Source: Novosphingobium resinovorum
Lineage (GTDB): Bacteria; Pseudomonadota; Alphaproteobacteria; Sphingomonadales; Sphingomonadaceae
Assembly: GCF_001742225.1 (NCBI RefSeq)
Contig: NZ_CP017075.1
Span: 3,626,001 to 3,690,000, forward strand
Direction of reading: 5' to 3'
DNA: 64,000 nt
A program made the position numbers and the translations under genes. Within the stretch, counting starts at the first letter, position 1. Each line of letters opens with the position of its first letter. The notes beneath the pieces were generated by a model, which had not been told where the DNA came from, did not search any database, and saw only the letters and a list, made by a program, of their open reading frames with translations. Shown here piece after piece: positions 1-9,312 of this stretch.

Positions 1-1580
1 GCAACACCTACCTGCCGCCGTTCAAGGCCGCGCTCGATGCAGGCGCGGGCAATATCATGAGCGCCTACATGGGCCTCAACGGCGTTCCGGCGGCGGCGAA
101 CACGTGGCTGCTGACCGATGTGCTGCGCAAGGAATGGGGCTTCAAGGGCTTCGTGGTGAGCGATGCCAACGGCGTCGATTCGCTGGAGAAGCAAGGCATG
201 GCGGGCAGCCCGAAGCAGGCCGCGGTGCGCGCGCTGGAGGCGGGCATGGACCTTGCCATGACGGTCCCGAGCAACCCCTCGCCGATGCTGTCGCTGGTCG
301 ATGCGGTGAAGGGCGGCGAAGTGGCCGAAAGCGCGCTCGACGGCCCGGTGCTGCGTCTGCTCGAGGCCAAGTATCGCCTTGGCCTGTTCGACAAGCCTTA
401 TGTCGATCCCAAGGCGGTGCCCAGGACCTTCGACGATCCCGCTCACCGTGAAGTCGCGCGGATCGCGGCCGAGCGGTCGGCGGTGCTGCTCGCCAATGCG
501 GGCGGGCTGCTGCCGGTGGACCGCAGCAAGCTCAAGTCGGTGGCGGTGATCGGGCCGCTCGGCGATGCGGGGCACGACATGCTCGGTCCCTGGGTGTTCT
601 CCTCCAACAAGCCTGAGGGCGTCAGCGTCCTTGCGGGCCTACGCGCCAAGCTGGGCGCGGGCGTGAAGGTCGAATATGCGATGGGAACGGCATGGCCCAC
701 TCGTAAGAACCCCTCCTTCTTCGACGCGATGAACAAGCCCGGCGAGCATCCCGCGATCGACGAGAAGGCGGAACTGGCCAGGGCGATCGCGCTTGCGAAG
801 CAGTCGGACGTCGCGGTCATGGTGCTGGGCGAGGCGCAGAACATGGCGGGCGAATTCGCCTCGCGATCGGACCTGAAGTTGCCGGGCCGTCAGCAGGAAC
901 TGCTCGACGCGGTGATCGCCACCGGAAAGCCGGTCGTCGTGGTGCTGGTCAACGGCCGTCCGCTCAGCCTCGGCGATGCGAAGCCCGGCGCGGTGCTGGA
1001 GGCGTGGTATCCCGGCTCCGAGGGCGGCAATGCCGTCGCCAACCTGCTGCTCGGTGATGCGAACCCCGGCGGCAAGCTGCCCTTCAGCTGGATCCGCAGC
1101 GCGGCACAGGCGCCTTACACTTACGCCTACCTGCCCTCGCACCAGCCCGGAAGCGCCGACAAGCGCTACTGGAACGAGGACAATTCGCCGACCTGGCCCT
1201 TCGGTCATGGCCTGAGCTACACCACGTTCGCTTACGGCAAGCTGGCGGTGGACCGCGCCTCGGTGAAGCTGGGCGAGCCGGTCACGGTGTCGTTCGACCT
1301 CACCAACACCGGCAAGCGTGCGGGCGACGAGGTGGCGCAGCTCTACATCCACCAGCGCGTGGGCACGTCCTCGCGTCCGGTGCGCCAGCTCAAGAAGTTC
1401 GCCCGCGTCGCCCTCGCGCCGGGCGAGACGAAGCATATGCAGTTCACCCTGACGGCCGACGACCTGCGCTACTGGAGCGCGGCGACCAAGGGCTGGGTGC
1501 AGGACGACAGCGCGTTCGACGTGTGGGTCGGCGGCGATTCGAAGGCTGACATGGCGACGACGTTCACGGTGGCGAAGTAG
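1..1580 (+). CDS. GH3 family beta-glucosidase (BglX-like), 5' truncated by window edge
   Basis: Open from the window edge in the frame starting at base 3; about 525 residues of the C-terminal two thirds are present. It resembles periplasmic BglX-type enzymes that remove terminal beta-D-glucose from oligosaccharides. The end of the (beta/alpha)8 domain carries GFVVSD, whose Asp is the expected GH3 nucleophile. The alpha/beta sandwich domain follows (GEAQNMAGEFASRSDL, GKPVVVVLVNGRPLSL, EGGNAVANLLLGD), then FGHGLSYTTF and a C-terminal fibronectin-III-like domain. The start and any signal peptide lie outside the window. It is convergent with the catalase gene and separated from it by a family A palindrome and a shared terminator. 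Substrate preference cannot be read from the sequence. Confidence 0.92.
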   Translation, partial: NTYLPPFKAALDAGAGNIMSAYMGLNGVPAAANTWLLTDVLRKEWGFKGFVVSDANGVDSLEKQGMAGSPKQAAVRALEAGMDLAMTVPSNPSPMLSLVDAVKGGEVAESALDGPVLRLLEAKYRLGLFDKPYVDPKAVPRTFDDPAHREVARIAAERSAVLLANAGGLLPVDRSKLKSVAVIGPLGDAGHDMLGPWVFSSNKPEGVSVLAGLRAKLGAGVKVEYAMGTAWPTRKNPSFFDAMNKPGEHPAIDEKAELARAIALAKQSDVAVMVLGEAQNMAGEFASRSDLKLPGRQQELLDAVIATGKPVVVVLVNGRPLSLGDAKPGAVLEAWYPGSEGGNAVANLLLGDANPGGKLPFSWIRSAAQAPYTYAYLPSHQPGSADKRYWNEDNSPTWPFGHGLSYTTFAYGKLAVDRASVKLGEPVTVSFDLTNTGKRAGDEVAQLYIHQRVGTSSRPVRQLKKFARVALAPGETKHMQFTLTADDLRYWSAATKGWVQDDSAFDVWVGGDSKADMATTFTVAK

Positions 1581-1588
1581 GACACCGA

Positions 1589-1693
1589 CCCTTTGACAGT
1601 CATTCCCGCGAAGGCGGGAACCCATCTCCGGTTCTCTCGTGTTGCACGGTCATCAGATGGGTCCCCGCCTTCGCGGGGATGACTGTTAAAGGG
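1589..1693. repeat. Dispersed palindromic repeat, family A, copy 1
   Basis: Long inverted repeat. The left arm (CCCTTTGACAGTCATTCCCG onward) pairs with the right arm ending GGGGATGACTGTTAAAGGG. The middle contains GTTGCAC and CAGATGGGTCC, both shared with the second copy at 29788-29880. It lies in the 3' intergenic space after the GH3 gene. Confidence 0.85.
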
Positions 1694-1710
1694 TGACGGA
1701 ACAATCACGA

Positions 1711-1750
1711 AAAAGGCCCCGTGCGCGGACATCCGCACACGGGGCCTTTT
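1711..1750. terminator. Bidirectional rho-independent terminator between GH3 gene and catalase
   Basis: AAAAGGCCCCGTG pairs with CACGGGGCCTTTT, with further pairing of GCGGA and TCCGC inside. It has A-runs on one side and T-runs on the other, so it can end transcription of both convergent genes. Confidence 0.88.
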
Positions 1751-1765
1751 CATTCGACCGTCAGG

Positions 1766-3289
1766 TCAGTCTGCCAGTTCGGGCACCGGCGAGAGTTCGG
1801 TGCTCACGCTCATCCCCAGCGCAGCCGCCAGGCCCGCACCGTAAGCCGGATCGCAGCGGGTGGCATTGTCGATGTGGCGCTGCTTGATGAAGTCCGGCGC
1901 GTCGCCCATGGCGCGCGCGGTGTTGCCGAACAGGCGCTCCTTCTGCGCATCGTCCATCAGCTGGAACAGCGCGCGCGGCTGGCTGTAGTAGTCGTCGTCA
2001 TCCTCGCGGAAGTTCCAGAAGTCGGCAGCGCCCGAGAGGCGCAAGGGGGGCTCGCGGAATTCGGGCTGGCCCTGCCACTGGTCGAACGAGTTCGGGTGGT
2101 AGTGCAGCAGTCCGCCGTAGTTCCCGTCGACCCGGCCCTGGCCGTCGCGGTGGTTGTTGAACACCGGGCAGCGCGCTGCGTTCACCGGGATCTGGTGGTG
2201 GTTGACCCCCAGACGATACCGCTGCGCGTCCGAATAGGCGAACAGGCGGGCCTGCAGCATCTTGTCGGGCGAGACGCCGATGCCGGGGACAAGGTTGGAC
2301 GGGCTGAAGGCGCTCTGCTCCACGTCCGCGAAGAAGTTCTCCGGATTGCGGTTCAGCTCCATCATGCCGACCTCGATCAGCGGATAGACCTTCTGCGACC
2401 AGACCTTGGTGAGGTCGAAGGGATGGAAGCCGCACGTCTCGGCCTCGGCCTCGTCCATGATCTGGACCATGACCTTCCACTTCGGGAACTCGCCGCGCTC
2501 GATCGCCTCGTAGAGATCGCGCTGGTTGCTCTCGCGGTCGCCGGCGACGACTTCGGCGGCTTCGGCGTCGGTCAGGTGCGCGTGGCCCTGTTGGGTTTTG
2601 AAGTGCCACTTCACCCAGAACCGCTCACCCGCCTCGTTGTAGAACGAGTAGGTGTGGCTGGAGAAGCCGTCCATGTGGCGGTACGACTTGGGGATGCCGC
2701 GATCGCCCATCACGTAAGTGACCTGGTGGAAGGCTTCGGGCAGCAGGGTCCAGAAGTCCCAGTTGTTCTGCGCGCTGCGCATGTTGGTGCGCGGATCGCG
2801 CTTCACCGCTTTATTGAGATCGGCGAAATGGCGGGGATCACGCACGAAGAAGACCGGCGTGTTGTTGCCGACCATGTCCCAGTTGCCTTCCTCGGTGTAG
2901 AACTTCACCGCGAAGCCGCGAATGTCGCGCTCGGCATCGGCCGCGCCGCGCTCTCCGGCGACGGTGGTGAAGCGGGCGAACAGCTCGGTCTGCTTGCCCT
3001 TTTCGGCGAGGAACTTCGCGCGGGTGTACTTCGAGACGTCACCGGTGACGGTGAAGGTGCCGAATGCGCCCGAACCCTTGGCGTGCATGCGACGCTCGGG
3101 GATCACTTCGCGGTTGAGGTTGGCCAGCTTCTCGATCAGCCAGACGTCCTGCATCAGCAGGGGCCCGCGCGGCCCGGCGGTGTAGGAGTTGGAGTTGTCG
3201 ACGACCGGAGCGCCGAACTGCGTGGTCAGCGGGGTAGCGGCGCCGTGGCCGTAAGGGCACTTGGGCTCGTCTGAGTTGGATCCGTGCAT
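1766..3289 (-). CDS. katA: Catalase, small-subunit heme type (KatA-like)
   Basis: Decomposes hydrogen peroxide to water and oxygen in the cytoplasm. At 507 residues it has the length of a small-subunit monofunctional catalase. The distal catalytic His is in [13 protein letters not shown] (about residue 69) and the distal Asn in [15 protein letters not shown] (about residue 142). The proximal heme-ligand Tyr is in [14 protein letters not shown] (about residue 350). The ATG is preceded by AAGGAGAG with good spacing. No signal peptide is seen. It is transcribed alone, and no adjacent OxyR or Fur-type regulator is present. The symbol is by family resemblance. Confidence 0.95.
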   Translation of the reverse strand: MHGSNSDEPKCPYGHGAATPLTTQFGAPVVDNSNSYTAGPRGPLLMQDVWLIEKLANLNREVIPERRMHAKGSGAFGTFTVTGDVSKYTRAKFLAEKGKQTELFARFTTVAGERGAADAERDIRGFAVKFYTEEGNWDMVGNNTPVFFVRDPRHFADLNKAVKRDPRTNMRSAQNNWDFWTLLPEAFHQVTYVMGDRGIPKSYRHMDGFSSHTYSFYNEAGERFWVKWHFKTQQGHAHLTDAEAAEVVAGDRESNQRDLYEAIERGEFPKWKVMVQIMDEAEAETCGFHPFDLTKVWSQKVYPLIEVGMMELNRNPENFFADVEQSAFSPSNLVPGIGVSPDKMLQARLFAYSDAQRYRLGVNHHQIPVNAARCPVFNNHRDGQGRVDGNYGGLLHYHPNSFDQWQGQPEFREPPLRLSGAADFWNFREDDDDYYSQPRALFQLMDDAQKERLFGNTARAMGDAPDFIKQRHIDNATRCDPAYGAGLAAALGMSVSTELSPVPELAD

Positions 3290-3436
3290 GTCGGCTCTCC
3301 TTTGGTCATGGGCCTGTGGTCATGGATTGGCGTGTGCTGCCCTTTGGCGGCTCTGCTGTAGACCTAACGAAGCCCGCCAAGGCGGAGAAGCTATACGAAC
3401 ATGTAAGAGTAATCGGGAAACCCGATGAAACTTGAT

Positions 3437-3799
3437 CTATTCTTCGGATTTTACGGCCCAGCACGTCGTGCGCAGCGAAACCAGCGTGTCGATGACGTGC
3501 AGATGGCACTCGCGCACCCGCGCCAGATCGCCGGCCTGCGTGGCCTTGCGCACTTCATCGGCAAGGACCTGCATCTTCGCGGCTGAAGGTTCGGGCAACT
3601 TGCGGCCGAGCATTACGATTTCCGTGGCGCGCGGGGCGCCGAGACCGGCGGTGGCCTGCGTACTCAACCGCAATGCGCCTTCGAGATCCAGAATGTCCTC
3701 GAACAGATGTTCGTCGATCGTTACGCCCTGCGCGGCGACCGCTTCCGGGCCCGACGGTGTCGTGGCTGCGGCATTCAGCGGTTCGTCGTCGTGTTGCAT
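3437..3799 (-). CDS. Conserved hypothetical protein, mostly helical
   Basis: A 120-residue protein that I do not recognise. The frame is open to 3913, but the ATG at 3799 (MQHDDEPLNAA) follows an AGGGGG ribosome site and is the better start. The body (LEGALRLSTQATAGLGAP, then a C-terminal helical stretch rich in Arg, Val and Ala) suggests a small helical bundle without membrane segments. A short ATCGGG/CCCGAT hairpin at about 3411-3425 follows the stop codon. It lies upstream of the catalase on the same strand with about 150 bases between, so cotranscription is possible but not shown. Confidence 0.6.
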   Translation of the reverse strand: MQHDDEPLNAAATTPSGPEAVAAQGVTIDEHLFEDILDLEGALRLSTQATAGLGAPRATEIVMLGRKLPEPSAAKMQVLADEVRKATQAGDLARVRECHLHVIDTLVSLRTTCWAVKSEE

Positions 3800-3945
3800 G
3801 TTGGAAATGACCCCCTGATTTCCATGTAACTGTGCCTCACCTGAACGAACTTGTCGCCATTTGGTTCCGTCGCTCGCCGCTTGTGCGGTGCGGCTCGTCA
3901 CCCTATGGCGCACGGCTGAACAAAAATCCGGGCTATGGGAATTTC

Positions 3946-4971
3946 ATGACCGCCTTCACCAAGACTTCCGCGCTGATGGCGCGCGGCTGCGAATTCCTCG
4001 GCACCGAGACCGCCATCCTGTGCGGCGCCATGTCCTGGGTTTCCGAGCGCAACCTCGTCTCCGCGATCAGCAACGCGGGCGGCTTCGGCGTGATCGCCTG
4101 CGGGGCGATGACCCCGGAACTGCTCGACACCGAGATCGCCGCCACCAAGGCGCTGACGTCCAAGCCCTTCGGCGTGAACCTCATCACCATGCACCCAATG
4201 CTGTTCGACCTGATCGACGTCTGCGCGAAGCACGGCGTGACGCATGTGGTGCTTGCGGGCGGCATTCCGCCCAAGGGCAGCGTCGAGGCGATCAAGGCCA
4301 ATGGCGCCAAGGTCATCTGCTTCGCGCCCACGCTGGCGCTGGGCAAGAAACTGCTGCGCTCGGGCGCGGACGCGCTGGTGATCGAGGGTTCGGAAGCGGG
4401 CGGCCACATCGGCCCCGTCTCCACCTCGGTGCTGGCGCAGGAAATCCTGCCGAGCCTCGCCGCCGACAACCTCGTGTTCGTCGCGGGGGGCATCGGCCGG
4501 GGCGAGGCGATCGCCGGATACCTGGAGATGGGCGCGGCCGGCGTGCAGCTTGGCACCCGCTTCGCCTGCGCCAGCGAATCGATCGCCCATGAAGCGTTCA
4601 AGAAGGCGTTCTTCCGCGCCTCGGCCCGCGATGCGGTGGCATCGGTGCAGGTCGATCCGCGCCTGCCGGTAATCCCGGTGCGCGCGCTCAAGAACAAGGG
4701 CACCGAGGAGTTCACCGCCAAGCAGATCGAAGTCGCGCGCCTACTGGACGCGGGCGAGGTCGACATGGGCGAGGCGCAGCTCAAGATCGAGCACTTCTGG
4801 GCCGGCGCGCTGCGCCGCGCGGTGATCGACGGCGACGTCGAGAGCGGCTCGATCATGGCGGGCCAGTCGGTCGGCATGGTCGGCAAGGAGGAGCCGGTGG
4901 CCGAGATCATCGCCGCGCTCATGGCCGAGAGCGAGGCCGCGCTGACCAATCGCGGCGCCGTCGCGGCGTAA
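3946..4971 (+). CDS. Nitronate monooxygenase / FabK-like FMN oxidoreductase
   Basis: A 341-residue TIM-barrel flavoprotein of the 2-nitropropane dioxygenase family, which oxidises alkyl nitronates using FMN. Family signatures are the N-terminal [22 protein letters not shown], the phosphate/FMN-binding [10 protein letters not shown], and [12 protein letters not shown] followed by [17 protein letters not shown]. The frame is open from 3832, but [14 protein letters not shown] at 3946 matches the usual family start. It ends 11 bases before purU, so the two probably form a transcript. An enoyl-ACP reductase (FabK) role is an alternative within the same fold. Confidence 0.85.
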   Translation: MTAFTKTSALMARGCEFLGTETAILCGAMSWVSERNLVSAISNAGGFGVIACGAMTPELLDTEIAATKALTSKPFGVNLITMHPMLFDLIDVCAKHGVTHVVLAGGIPPKGSVEAIKANGAKVICFAPTLALGKKLLRSGADALVIEGSEAGGHIGPVSTSVLAQEILPSLAADNLVFVAGGIGRGEAIAGYLEMGAAGVQLGTRFACASESIAHEAFKKAFFRASARDAVASVQVDPRLPVIPVRALKNKGTEEFTAKQIEVARLLDAGEVDMGEAQLKIEHFWAGALRRAVIDGDVESGSIMAGQSVGMVGKEEPVAEIIAALMAESEAALTNRGAVAA

Positions 4972-4982
4972 GGGGCAAGGGT

Positions 4983-5837
4983 ATGGCCGAGCCGCTGATC
5001 CTCGCGTTTTCGTGTGCCGACCGCCCGGGCATCGTCGCCCGGGTGACGGGCTATCTCGCGCAGATGGGCGCCAACATCACCGAGGCGCAGCAGTTCGACG
5101 ATCTGGAGCAGGGCCGCTTCTTCATGCGCGTGGCCTTCGATCCGGGCGCTACGGACCGCGAGGACATCCGCGAAGGCTTCGGTCCGATCGCGCACGAATA
5201 CGGCATGGCCTGGTCGATGCAGCGCCGCGACCGGCCGCGCCGCGTCCTGCTGCTGGTCAGCAAGTTCGACCATTGCCTGGCGGACCTGCTCTATCGCCAC
5301 CGCATCGGCGAGATTGCGATGGAGATCGTCGGCGTCGTCTCCAACCACCCGCGCGAGGCGATCAACACGCTGATGCTGGGGGACATTCCCTTCCATCACC
5401 TGCCGATGGCCAAGGGCGAGAAGGCCGCGCAGGAAGCGCAGATCCGCGCCATCGTCGATGAGACGCGCGCGGAACTGGTGGTGTTGGCGCGCTACATGCA
5501 GATCCTCTCTGACGAGATGGCGGGCTTCCTGTCGGGGCGCTGCATCAACATCCACCACTCGTTCCTACCGGGTTTCAAGGGCGCCAAGCCGTACCACCAG
5601 GCGCACGCGCGCGGGGTGAAGATGATCGGGGCGACCGCGCACTACGTGACGGCCGACCTCGACGAAGGGCCGATCATCCATCAGGACGTGGAGCCGGTGA
5701 CGCACTCCGACACGCCCGAGGACATGGTCCGCAAGGGTCGCGACATCGAACGCCGCGTGCTGGCCGAGGCGGTGCGGCTGCATCTGGAGGACCGGGTGCT
5801 GCTGAACGGAGCGCGGACGGTGGTGTTCCGGAGCTGA
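4983..5837 (+). CDS. purU: Formyltetrahydrofolate deformylase
   Basis: Hydrolyses 10-formyl-THF to formate and THF, balancing one-carbon pools and supplying formate for purine synthesis. The 284 residues match the family length. An N-terminal ACT domain ([20 protein letters not shown], residues about 5-85) precedes a formyltransferase catalytic domain with [17 protein letters not shown], and the catalytic Asp lies in [10 protein letters not shown]. It follows the nitronate monooxygenase gene by 11 bases. The 3' end is followed at once by a family F palindrome. Confidence 0.95.
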   Translation: MAEPLILAFSCADRPGIVARVTGYLAQMGANITEAQQFDDLEQGRFFMRVAFDPGATDREDIREGFGPIAHEYGMAWSMQRRDRPRRVLLLVSKFDHCLADLLYRHRIGEIAMEIVGVVSNHPREAINTLMLGDIPFHHLPMAKGEKAAQEAQIRAIVDETRAELVVLARYMQILSDEMAGFLSGRCINIHHSFLPGFKGAKPYHQAHARGVKMIGATAHYVTADLDEGPIIHQDVEPVTHSDTPEDMVRKGRDIERRVLAEAVRLHLEDRVLLNGARTVVFRS

Positions 5838-5839
5838 GG

Positions 5840-5955
5840 CCCACCCCGTCCGGCTAGTTCGCTTCGCTCTCAAGCCTCCCGGCCCTCCCGCGAGCGGGAG
5901 GGCTATGCGCAGGTTTCGCATTCCCCTCCCGCTTGCGGGAGGGGGCAGGGGTGGG
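5840..5955. repeat. Dispersed palindromic repeat, family F, copy 1
   Basis: Begins CCCACCCCGTCCGGCTAG and contains GGCCCTCCCGCGAGCGGGAG and CCCCTCCCGCTTGCGGGAGG. It ends GGGGCAGGGGTGGG, so the outer CCCACCCC pairs with GGGGTGGG and each inner block is itself a hairpin. It starts three bases after the purU stop. Confidence 0.88.
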
Positions 5956-5985
5956 TTAATCCCTGCCCAACAAAGGGAGAGCACC

Positions 5986-6388
5986 ATGCAGGTCAGCGGC
6001 ATCGATCACGTCAACATCCTGACCGACGACCTCGAAGGCACCGCCACGTTCTACGAACGCGTACTGGGCCTGATCCGCAGCGAAAACCCCTCGATCCGCG
6101 CGGGCAACGGCGGGCTACTGGATGCGCGACGCAGGGGGGCTGCCGATCATTCACCTCGTCGATCGCACCACCGCTCCGGGGCGCTACGACGATTACCTGC
6201 CGGGCGAATCAACCAACGGTTTCCATCACGTCGCCTTGCGCTGCAGCGGCTTCGAGGAGACCCGCGCGAAGCTGGACGAACTCGGCCTCGACTACCGGTT
6301 CAACGATCTGACGCACATCGGCCTCAGGCAACTGTTCCTCGCCGATCCCAATGCCGTGAACCTGGAACTCAACTTCAACGGCGATTGA
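5986..6388 (+). pseudogene. VOC/glyoxalase-fold protein gene with a one-base frameshift
   Basis: MQVSGIDHVNILTDDLEGTA starts at 5986 with AGGGAGA upstream and reads as a typical vicinal-oxygen-chelate protein up to about base 6115. The homologous reading then continues one base later in frame (WMRDAGGLPIIHLVDRTTAP to a stop at 6388, ending NAVNLELNFNGD). Removing one base in GGCGGGCTACTGG near 6114 restores a single protein of about 133 residues. The first frame alone runs to 6447 with a low-complexity tail. It could be a true pseudogene or a sequencing error. It sits before a dienelactone-hydrolase-type gene; the substrate is unknown. Confidence 0.8.
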
Positions 6389-6439
6389 GGTCGCGCGAAG
6401 CTCTGCTAGGCTGCCGGGAAAGCAGCGAAAGGCCAGCCC

Positions 6440-7303
6440 ATGTGTGACGACTATACCGCCGACGACTTCAGCCGCTTGGACCGCCGCGCGTTCTCGGTGC
6501 TGGGTGCCGGACTTGCGCTGACCGGGTGCGGAGCGGTGGCGGCGGAGAGCGGCGGCGAACTGACCGAGCGCATGGTTTCGATCACCACGGCGGACGGCGT
6601 GTGCGATGCGTTCTTCGTCCATCCGGGCCATAAAGCGGGTGGGGGCAAGCATCCCGGCATCGTGATGTGGCCTGACATTGCGGGCCTGCGTGATGCCAAG
6701 AAGATCATGGCCCGCAATCTCGCCGCGCAGGGCTATGCGGTCCTGGTGGTCAACCCGTACTATCGCTCCGGCCCAGCGCCGGTGATGAAGAGCTTCGCCG
6801 AGTACCGTACGCCCGAAGGTCAGGCGAAAGTCGGCCCGATGCGCGCGATGCTCACGCCCGAGGCGATCACGCGCGATGCGACGGCCTACGTGGCGTTCCT
6901 CGACGGACAGGACGCGGTGGACACCAAGCGCGGGATCGGCAGCAACGGCTACTGCATGGGCGGGCCGTTCACCGTGCGCACGGCGGCGGCGGTGCCGGGG
7001 CGGGTGAAGGCGGCGGTGTCGCTTCACGGCGCGGGGCTGGTGACCGAGGCGCCGGACAGTCCGCACCGGGTTCTGGGCAAGACGAAGGCGAGCTACATCT
7101 TCGCCATCGCCCGCAACGACGACGCCAAGCAGCCCGAGGTCAAGACCGAACTGCGCAAGGCCGCCGATGCGGCGAAGCGTCCGGCTGAGGTGGAAGTCTA
7201 CGCCGCCGACCACGGCTGGTGCGTGCCGGATTCCCCCGCCTACGATCCGGGCGAGGCGGACGGGGCGTGGAAGGCGATGGTGGCGGTTTTCGCGAAGTTG
7301 TAG
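6440..7303 (+). CDS. Dienelactone hydrolase family protein, probable exported lipoprotein
   Basis: A 287-residue alpha/beta hydrolase. The nucleophile is Cys in NGYCMGG (about residue 174) and the His is in ADHGWC near the C-terminus, the dienelactone hydrolase pattern. The N-terminus has twin Arg then a hydrophobic stretch and LTGC (LDRRAFSVLGAGLALTGCG), suggesting Tat export and lipidation. Dienelactone hydrolases open lactones in aromatic degradation, but this family also has other esterase roles and no aromatic pathway is nearby. It lies 51 bases after the frameshifted VOC gene on the same strand. A nested repeat follows the stop. Confidence 0.85.
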   Translation: MCDDYTADDFSRLDRRAFSVLGAGLALTGCGAVAAESGGELTERMVSITTADGVCDAFFVHPGHKAGGGKHPGIVMWPDIAGLRDAKKIMARNLAAQGYAVLVVNPYYRSGPAPVMKSFAEYRTPEGQAKVGPMRAMLTPEAITRDATAYVAFLDGQDAVDTKRGIGSNGYCMGGPFTVRTAAAVPGRVKAAVSLHGAGLVTEAPDSPHRVLGKTKASYIFAIARNDDAKQPEVKTELRKAADAAKRPAEVEVYAADHGWCVPDSPAYDPGEADGAWKAMVAVFAKL

Positions 7304-7310
7304 GGCCCAC

Positions 7311-7509
7311 GTCGTCCCGGACTTGATCCGGGACCGCTGGCTGTCTTTAGGTGGGCGTTATCGGCCAGGGCTTCGACAAGCTCAGCCTGAGCGGTTTTGA
7401 GAGCAGGTCTTTAAATTCCGCTCAGGCTGAGCTTGTCGAAGCCGCGGCGGCGCGCGCCGACAGATGGGCTGTTCACGGCCAGCGGTCCAGGATCAGGTCC
7501 GGGACGACG
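7311..7509. repeat. Dispersed palindromic repeat, family B, copy 1 (contains a nested family C element)
   Basis: The outer arms are GTCGTCCCGGACTTGATCCG (left) and the matching right arm ending GGTCCGGGACGAC. Inside the left arm is CTGTCTTTAG, and inside the right arm is GGGCTGTTCACGGCCAGCGG. A complete family C palindrome occupies 7369-7443 in the middle, so one repeat appears to sit inside another. Confidence 0.88.
7369..7443. repeat. Dispersed palindromic repeat, family C, copy 1 (nested)
   Basis: GGCTTCGACAAGCTCAGCCT at the left pairs with the arm ending GAGCTTGTCGAAGCC on the right, with a loop of about 25 bases. It lies wholly inside the family B element at 7311-7509. Confidence 0.88.
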
Positions 7510-7516
7510 GACCGCC

Positions 7517-7783
7517 TCAATCCCCGCCCCAGCGCCACTTCCAGCCGCCGCGCGTGTGGCGCGCGGCGATCACCATGAACACGCCCGTCACCAGCAGCAC
7601 GCCGACGAAGGACGCGGTCCGGGCGCCCAGCGTGCCGCCGGTCCCCGGCAGCGCGATCCCGACGATAATGGCGAGGTAGGCCGCCAGCAGCGCCCACCCC
7701 TGCCACGCGATCGGCAGCCCCGCGCCGTAGCCGTAGCGCTTGGGGGCGAACCACGGATCATTCTCGAACAGCTTGTGCAGCAT
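7517..7783 (-). CDS. Small two-helix membrane protein
   Basis: 88 residues with two predicted transmembrane segments (WALLAAYLAIIVGIALPG and ASFVGVLLVTGVFMVIAA). The N-terminus is conserved-looking and hydrophilic (LFENDPWFAPKRYGYG), and the tail is basic and Trp-rich (GGWKWRWGGD). It is the third gene of an operon with the ribbon-helix-helix and SPFH genes: only two bases separate it from the gene before. I do not recognise a named family. The context suggests an inner-membrane partner of the SPFH protein. Confidence 0.75.
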   Translation of the reverse strand: MLHKLFENDPWFAPKRYGYGAGLPIAWQGWALLAAYLAIIVGIALPGTGGTLGARTASFVGVLLVTGVFMVIAARHTRGGWKWRWGGD

Positions 7784-7785
7784 GA

Positions 7786-7989
7786 TCAGTCTCCATCCTT
7801 CGGCGGACGTCCGCGCCTTGCCGGTTCGCCCGCCTCGACCTTGACGCCGCGCCGGGCGAGGGCCTCGCGCAGCAGCACTTCGACTTCGGCGTTCACCGAG
7901 CGCAAGTCCGCCGCCGCCGCCCGCTCCAGCGCTGCGTAGAGCGCCGGATCGAGACGGAGCGCGAACGCCTTCTTGCCGGGAGACGCCAT
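7786..7989 (-). CDS. Ribbon-helix-helix (Arc-type) DNA-binding protein
   Basis: 67 residues. FALRLDPALYAALERAAAAD followed by LRSVNAEVEVLLREALARRG fits a ribbon-helix-helix fold: the short beta strand, then two helices with the SVNAE turn. The tail is basic and Pro-rich (RRGRPPKDGD). It lies seven bases after the SPFH gene and two bases before the small membrane gene, so the three are one transcript. It may autoregulate the operon through the AT-rich palindrome at 8930-8946; that link is inference. There is no toxin partner beside it. Confidence 0.8.
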   Translation of the reverse strand: MASPGKKAFALRLDPALYAALERAAAADLRSVNAEVEVLLREALARRGVKVEAGEPARRGRPPKDGD

Positions 7990-7996
7990 GGGGTCG

Positions 7997-8908
7997 TTAC
8001 GAGTAGAGCGTGCCGGTGTTGACGACGGGCTGGGTATCCCGCTCGCCGCAGAGCACGACCATCAGGTTCGAAACCATCGCCGCGCGGCGCTCGTCGTCGA
8101 GTTCGACCACGTTCTTTTCCGAGAGCTGCGCCAGCGCCATCTCGACCATCGACACCGCGCCCTCCACCAGCTTGCGCCGCGCGCCGATGACGGCCTCGGC
8201 CTGCTGGCGGCGCAGCATGGCCCCGGCGATCTCTGGCGCGTAGGCGAGGTGAGTGAGGCCGCACTCGTCCACCGTGATGCCCGCCACCTGCAGGCGGGCG
8301 ATCAGTTCGGTGCGCAGTTCGGCATTCACCTGCTCGTGGCTGCCACGCAGGGTGATCTCGGCATCCTCGACGTCGTCATAGGCGTAGCGCGATCCGATCG
8401 AGCGCACGGCGGCCTCGATCTGGACGTTCACGAAGGCCTTGTAGTCATCCACGTCGTAGAGCGCCTGGGCGGTGTCGGCGACGCGCCAGACGACGTTGGT
8501 GGCGATCTCGATCGGGTTGCCGCGAAGGTCGTTCACCTTGAGCTTTTCCGAGACAACGTTGTTGGCGCGGGCCGAGATTTTCGTCTTGCCCATCCACGGC
8601 CAGACCCAGCGCAGGCCGGGGGTGCGATCGGTGCCCTTGTAGCTGCCGAACAGCGTGATCGCGGCGGCCTGGTTGGGCTGGATCATGTAGAAGCCGCTGA
8701 GGATCAGAACGTTCATGATCACCGCCGGGAGGATGAAGGCGAGGAAGCCCAGCACCGTGCCCGGTCCCGGATCGCCGCCGGCCAGCGTGACGACGCAGAA
8801 CACGATCGCCACGAGCAGCGCCAGGAACACTATGAGCATCAGGTAGCCGCTCCGGGTCGAGGCGATGCTCTCCCGGCTGGCGTTGATGGGCAGATGCGAA
8901 TCGGACAT
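7997..8908 (-). CDS. SPFH/band-7 domain membrane protein
   Basis: 303 residues: two N-terminal transmembrane segments ([19 protein letters not shown] and a second around [19 protein letters not shown]), then an SPFH domain ([59 protein letters not shown]) and a coiled C-terminal region. SPFH proteins form membrane scaffolds, often with proteases or lipid domains. The upstream frame starts at a GTG (8917), but the ATG at 8908 has AGAGGGG at good spacing. It is the first gene of the trio with the RHH and small membrane proteins. Confidence 0.88.
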   Translation of the reverse strand: MSDSHLPINASRESIASTRSGYLMLIVFLALLVAIVFCVVTLAGGDPGPGTVLGFLAFILPAVIMNVLILSGFYMIQPNQAAAITLFGSYKGTDRTPGLRWVWPWMGKTKISARANNVVSEKLKVNDLRGNPIEIATNVVWRVADTAQALYDVDDYKAFVNVQIEAAVRSIGSRYAYDDVEDAEITLRGSHEQVNAELRTELIARLQVAGITVDECGLTHLAYAPEIAGAMLRRQQAEAVIGARRKLVEGAVSMVEMALAQLSEKNVVELDDERRAAMVSNLMVVLCGERDTQPVVNTGTLYS

Positions 8909-8929
8909 CGGTGGCACCCCTCTAAAAGT

Positions 8930-8946
8930 GATATCATATTAATATC
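8930..8946. promoter_or_regulatory. AT-rich imperfect palindrome upstream of the SPFH operon
   Basis: GATATCATATTAATATC has matching GATAT/ATATC ends and a mostly symmetric core. It lies 22-38 bases upstream of the SPFH ATG and stands out in otherwise GC-rich sequence. It could be an operator overlapping the -10 region. Confidence 0.45.
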
Positions 8947-8965
8947 GGATTTTGAGGCAGAAGCA

Positions 8966-9106
8966 ATCCTCCCTGTCGCGCAGCGATGGGGAGGGGGACC
9001 GCCGCCGCAGGCGGTGGTGGAGGGGGAGGGGAAGGGGCGCGCGGGTTCCCCCTCCGTCAGTCGCATTGCGACTGCCACCTCCCCATCGCTGCGCGATAGG
9101 GAGGAT
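8966..9106. repeat. Dispersed palindromic repeat, family E, copy 1
   Basis: Starts ATCCTCCCTGTCGCGCAGCG and ends with the complementary arm GCTGCGCGATAGGGAGGAT. It has inner smaller hairpins (CCGCCGCAGGCGG, AGTCGCATTGCGACT). With the palindrome at 8930 it explains most of the 404-base gap between the SPFH and DUF465 genes; nothing else is evident from 9107 to 9312. Confidence 0.88.
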
Positions 9107-9312
9107 CGATGGGTTGAACTCGGAGCGATTCGGTCGTATTAGAGCCTTTGCGGGCCGGGCCCCTCTGGCGCGGCGTGATCGGGAACTTCCCTCACGCCTC
9201 GTGATGTCGGACCGCATCGGGTGATACCGGTGCAGGTTCAGCATTGTTTTCTTACGCAACCCCAGCGCCGCTCATCCGATCGAACTTCAACCCGTTCGAT
9301 AGGGATACGATA

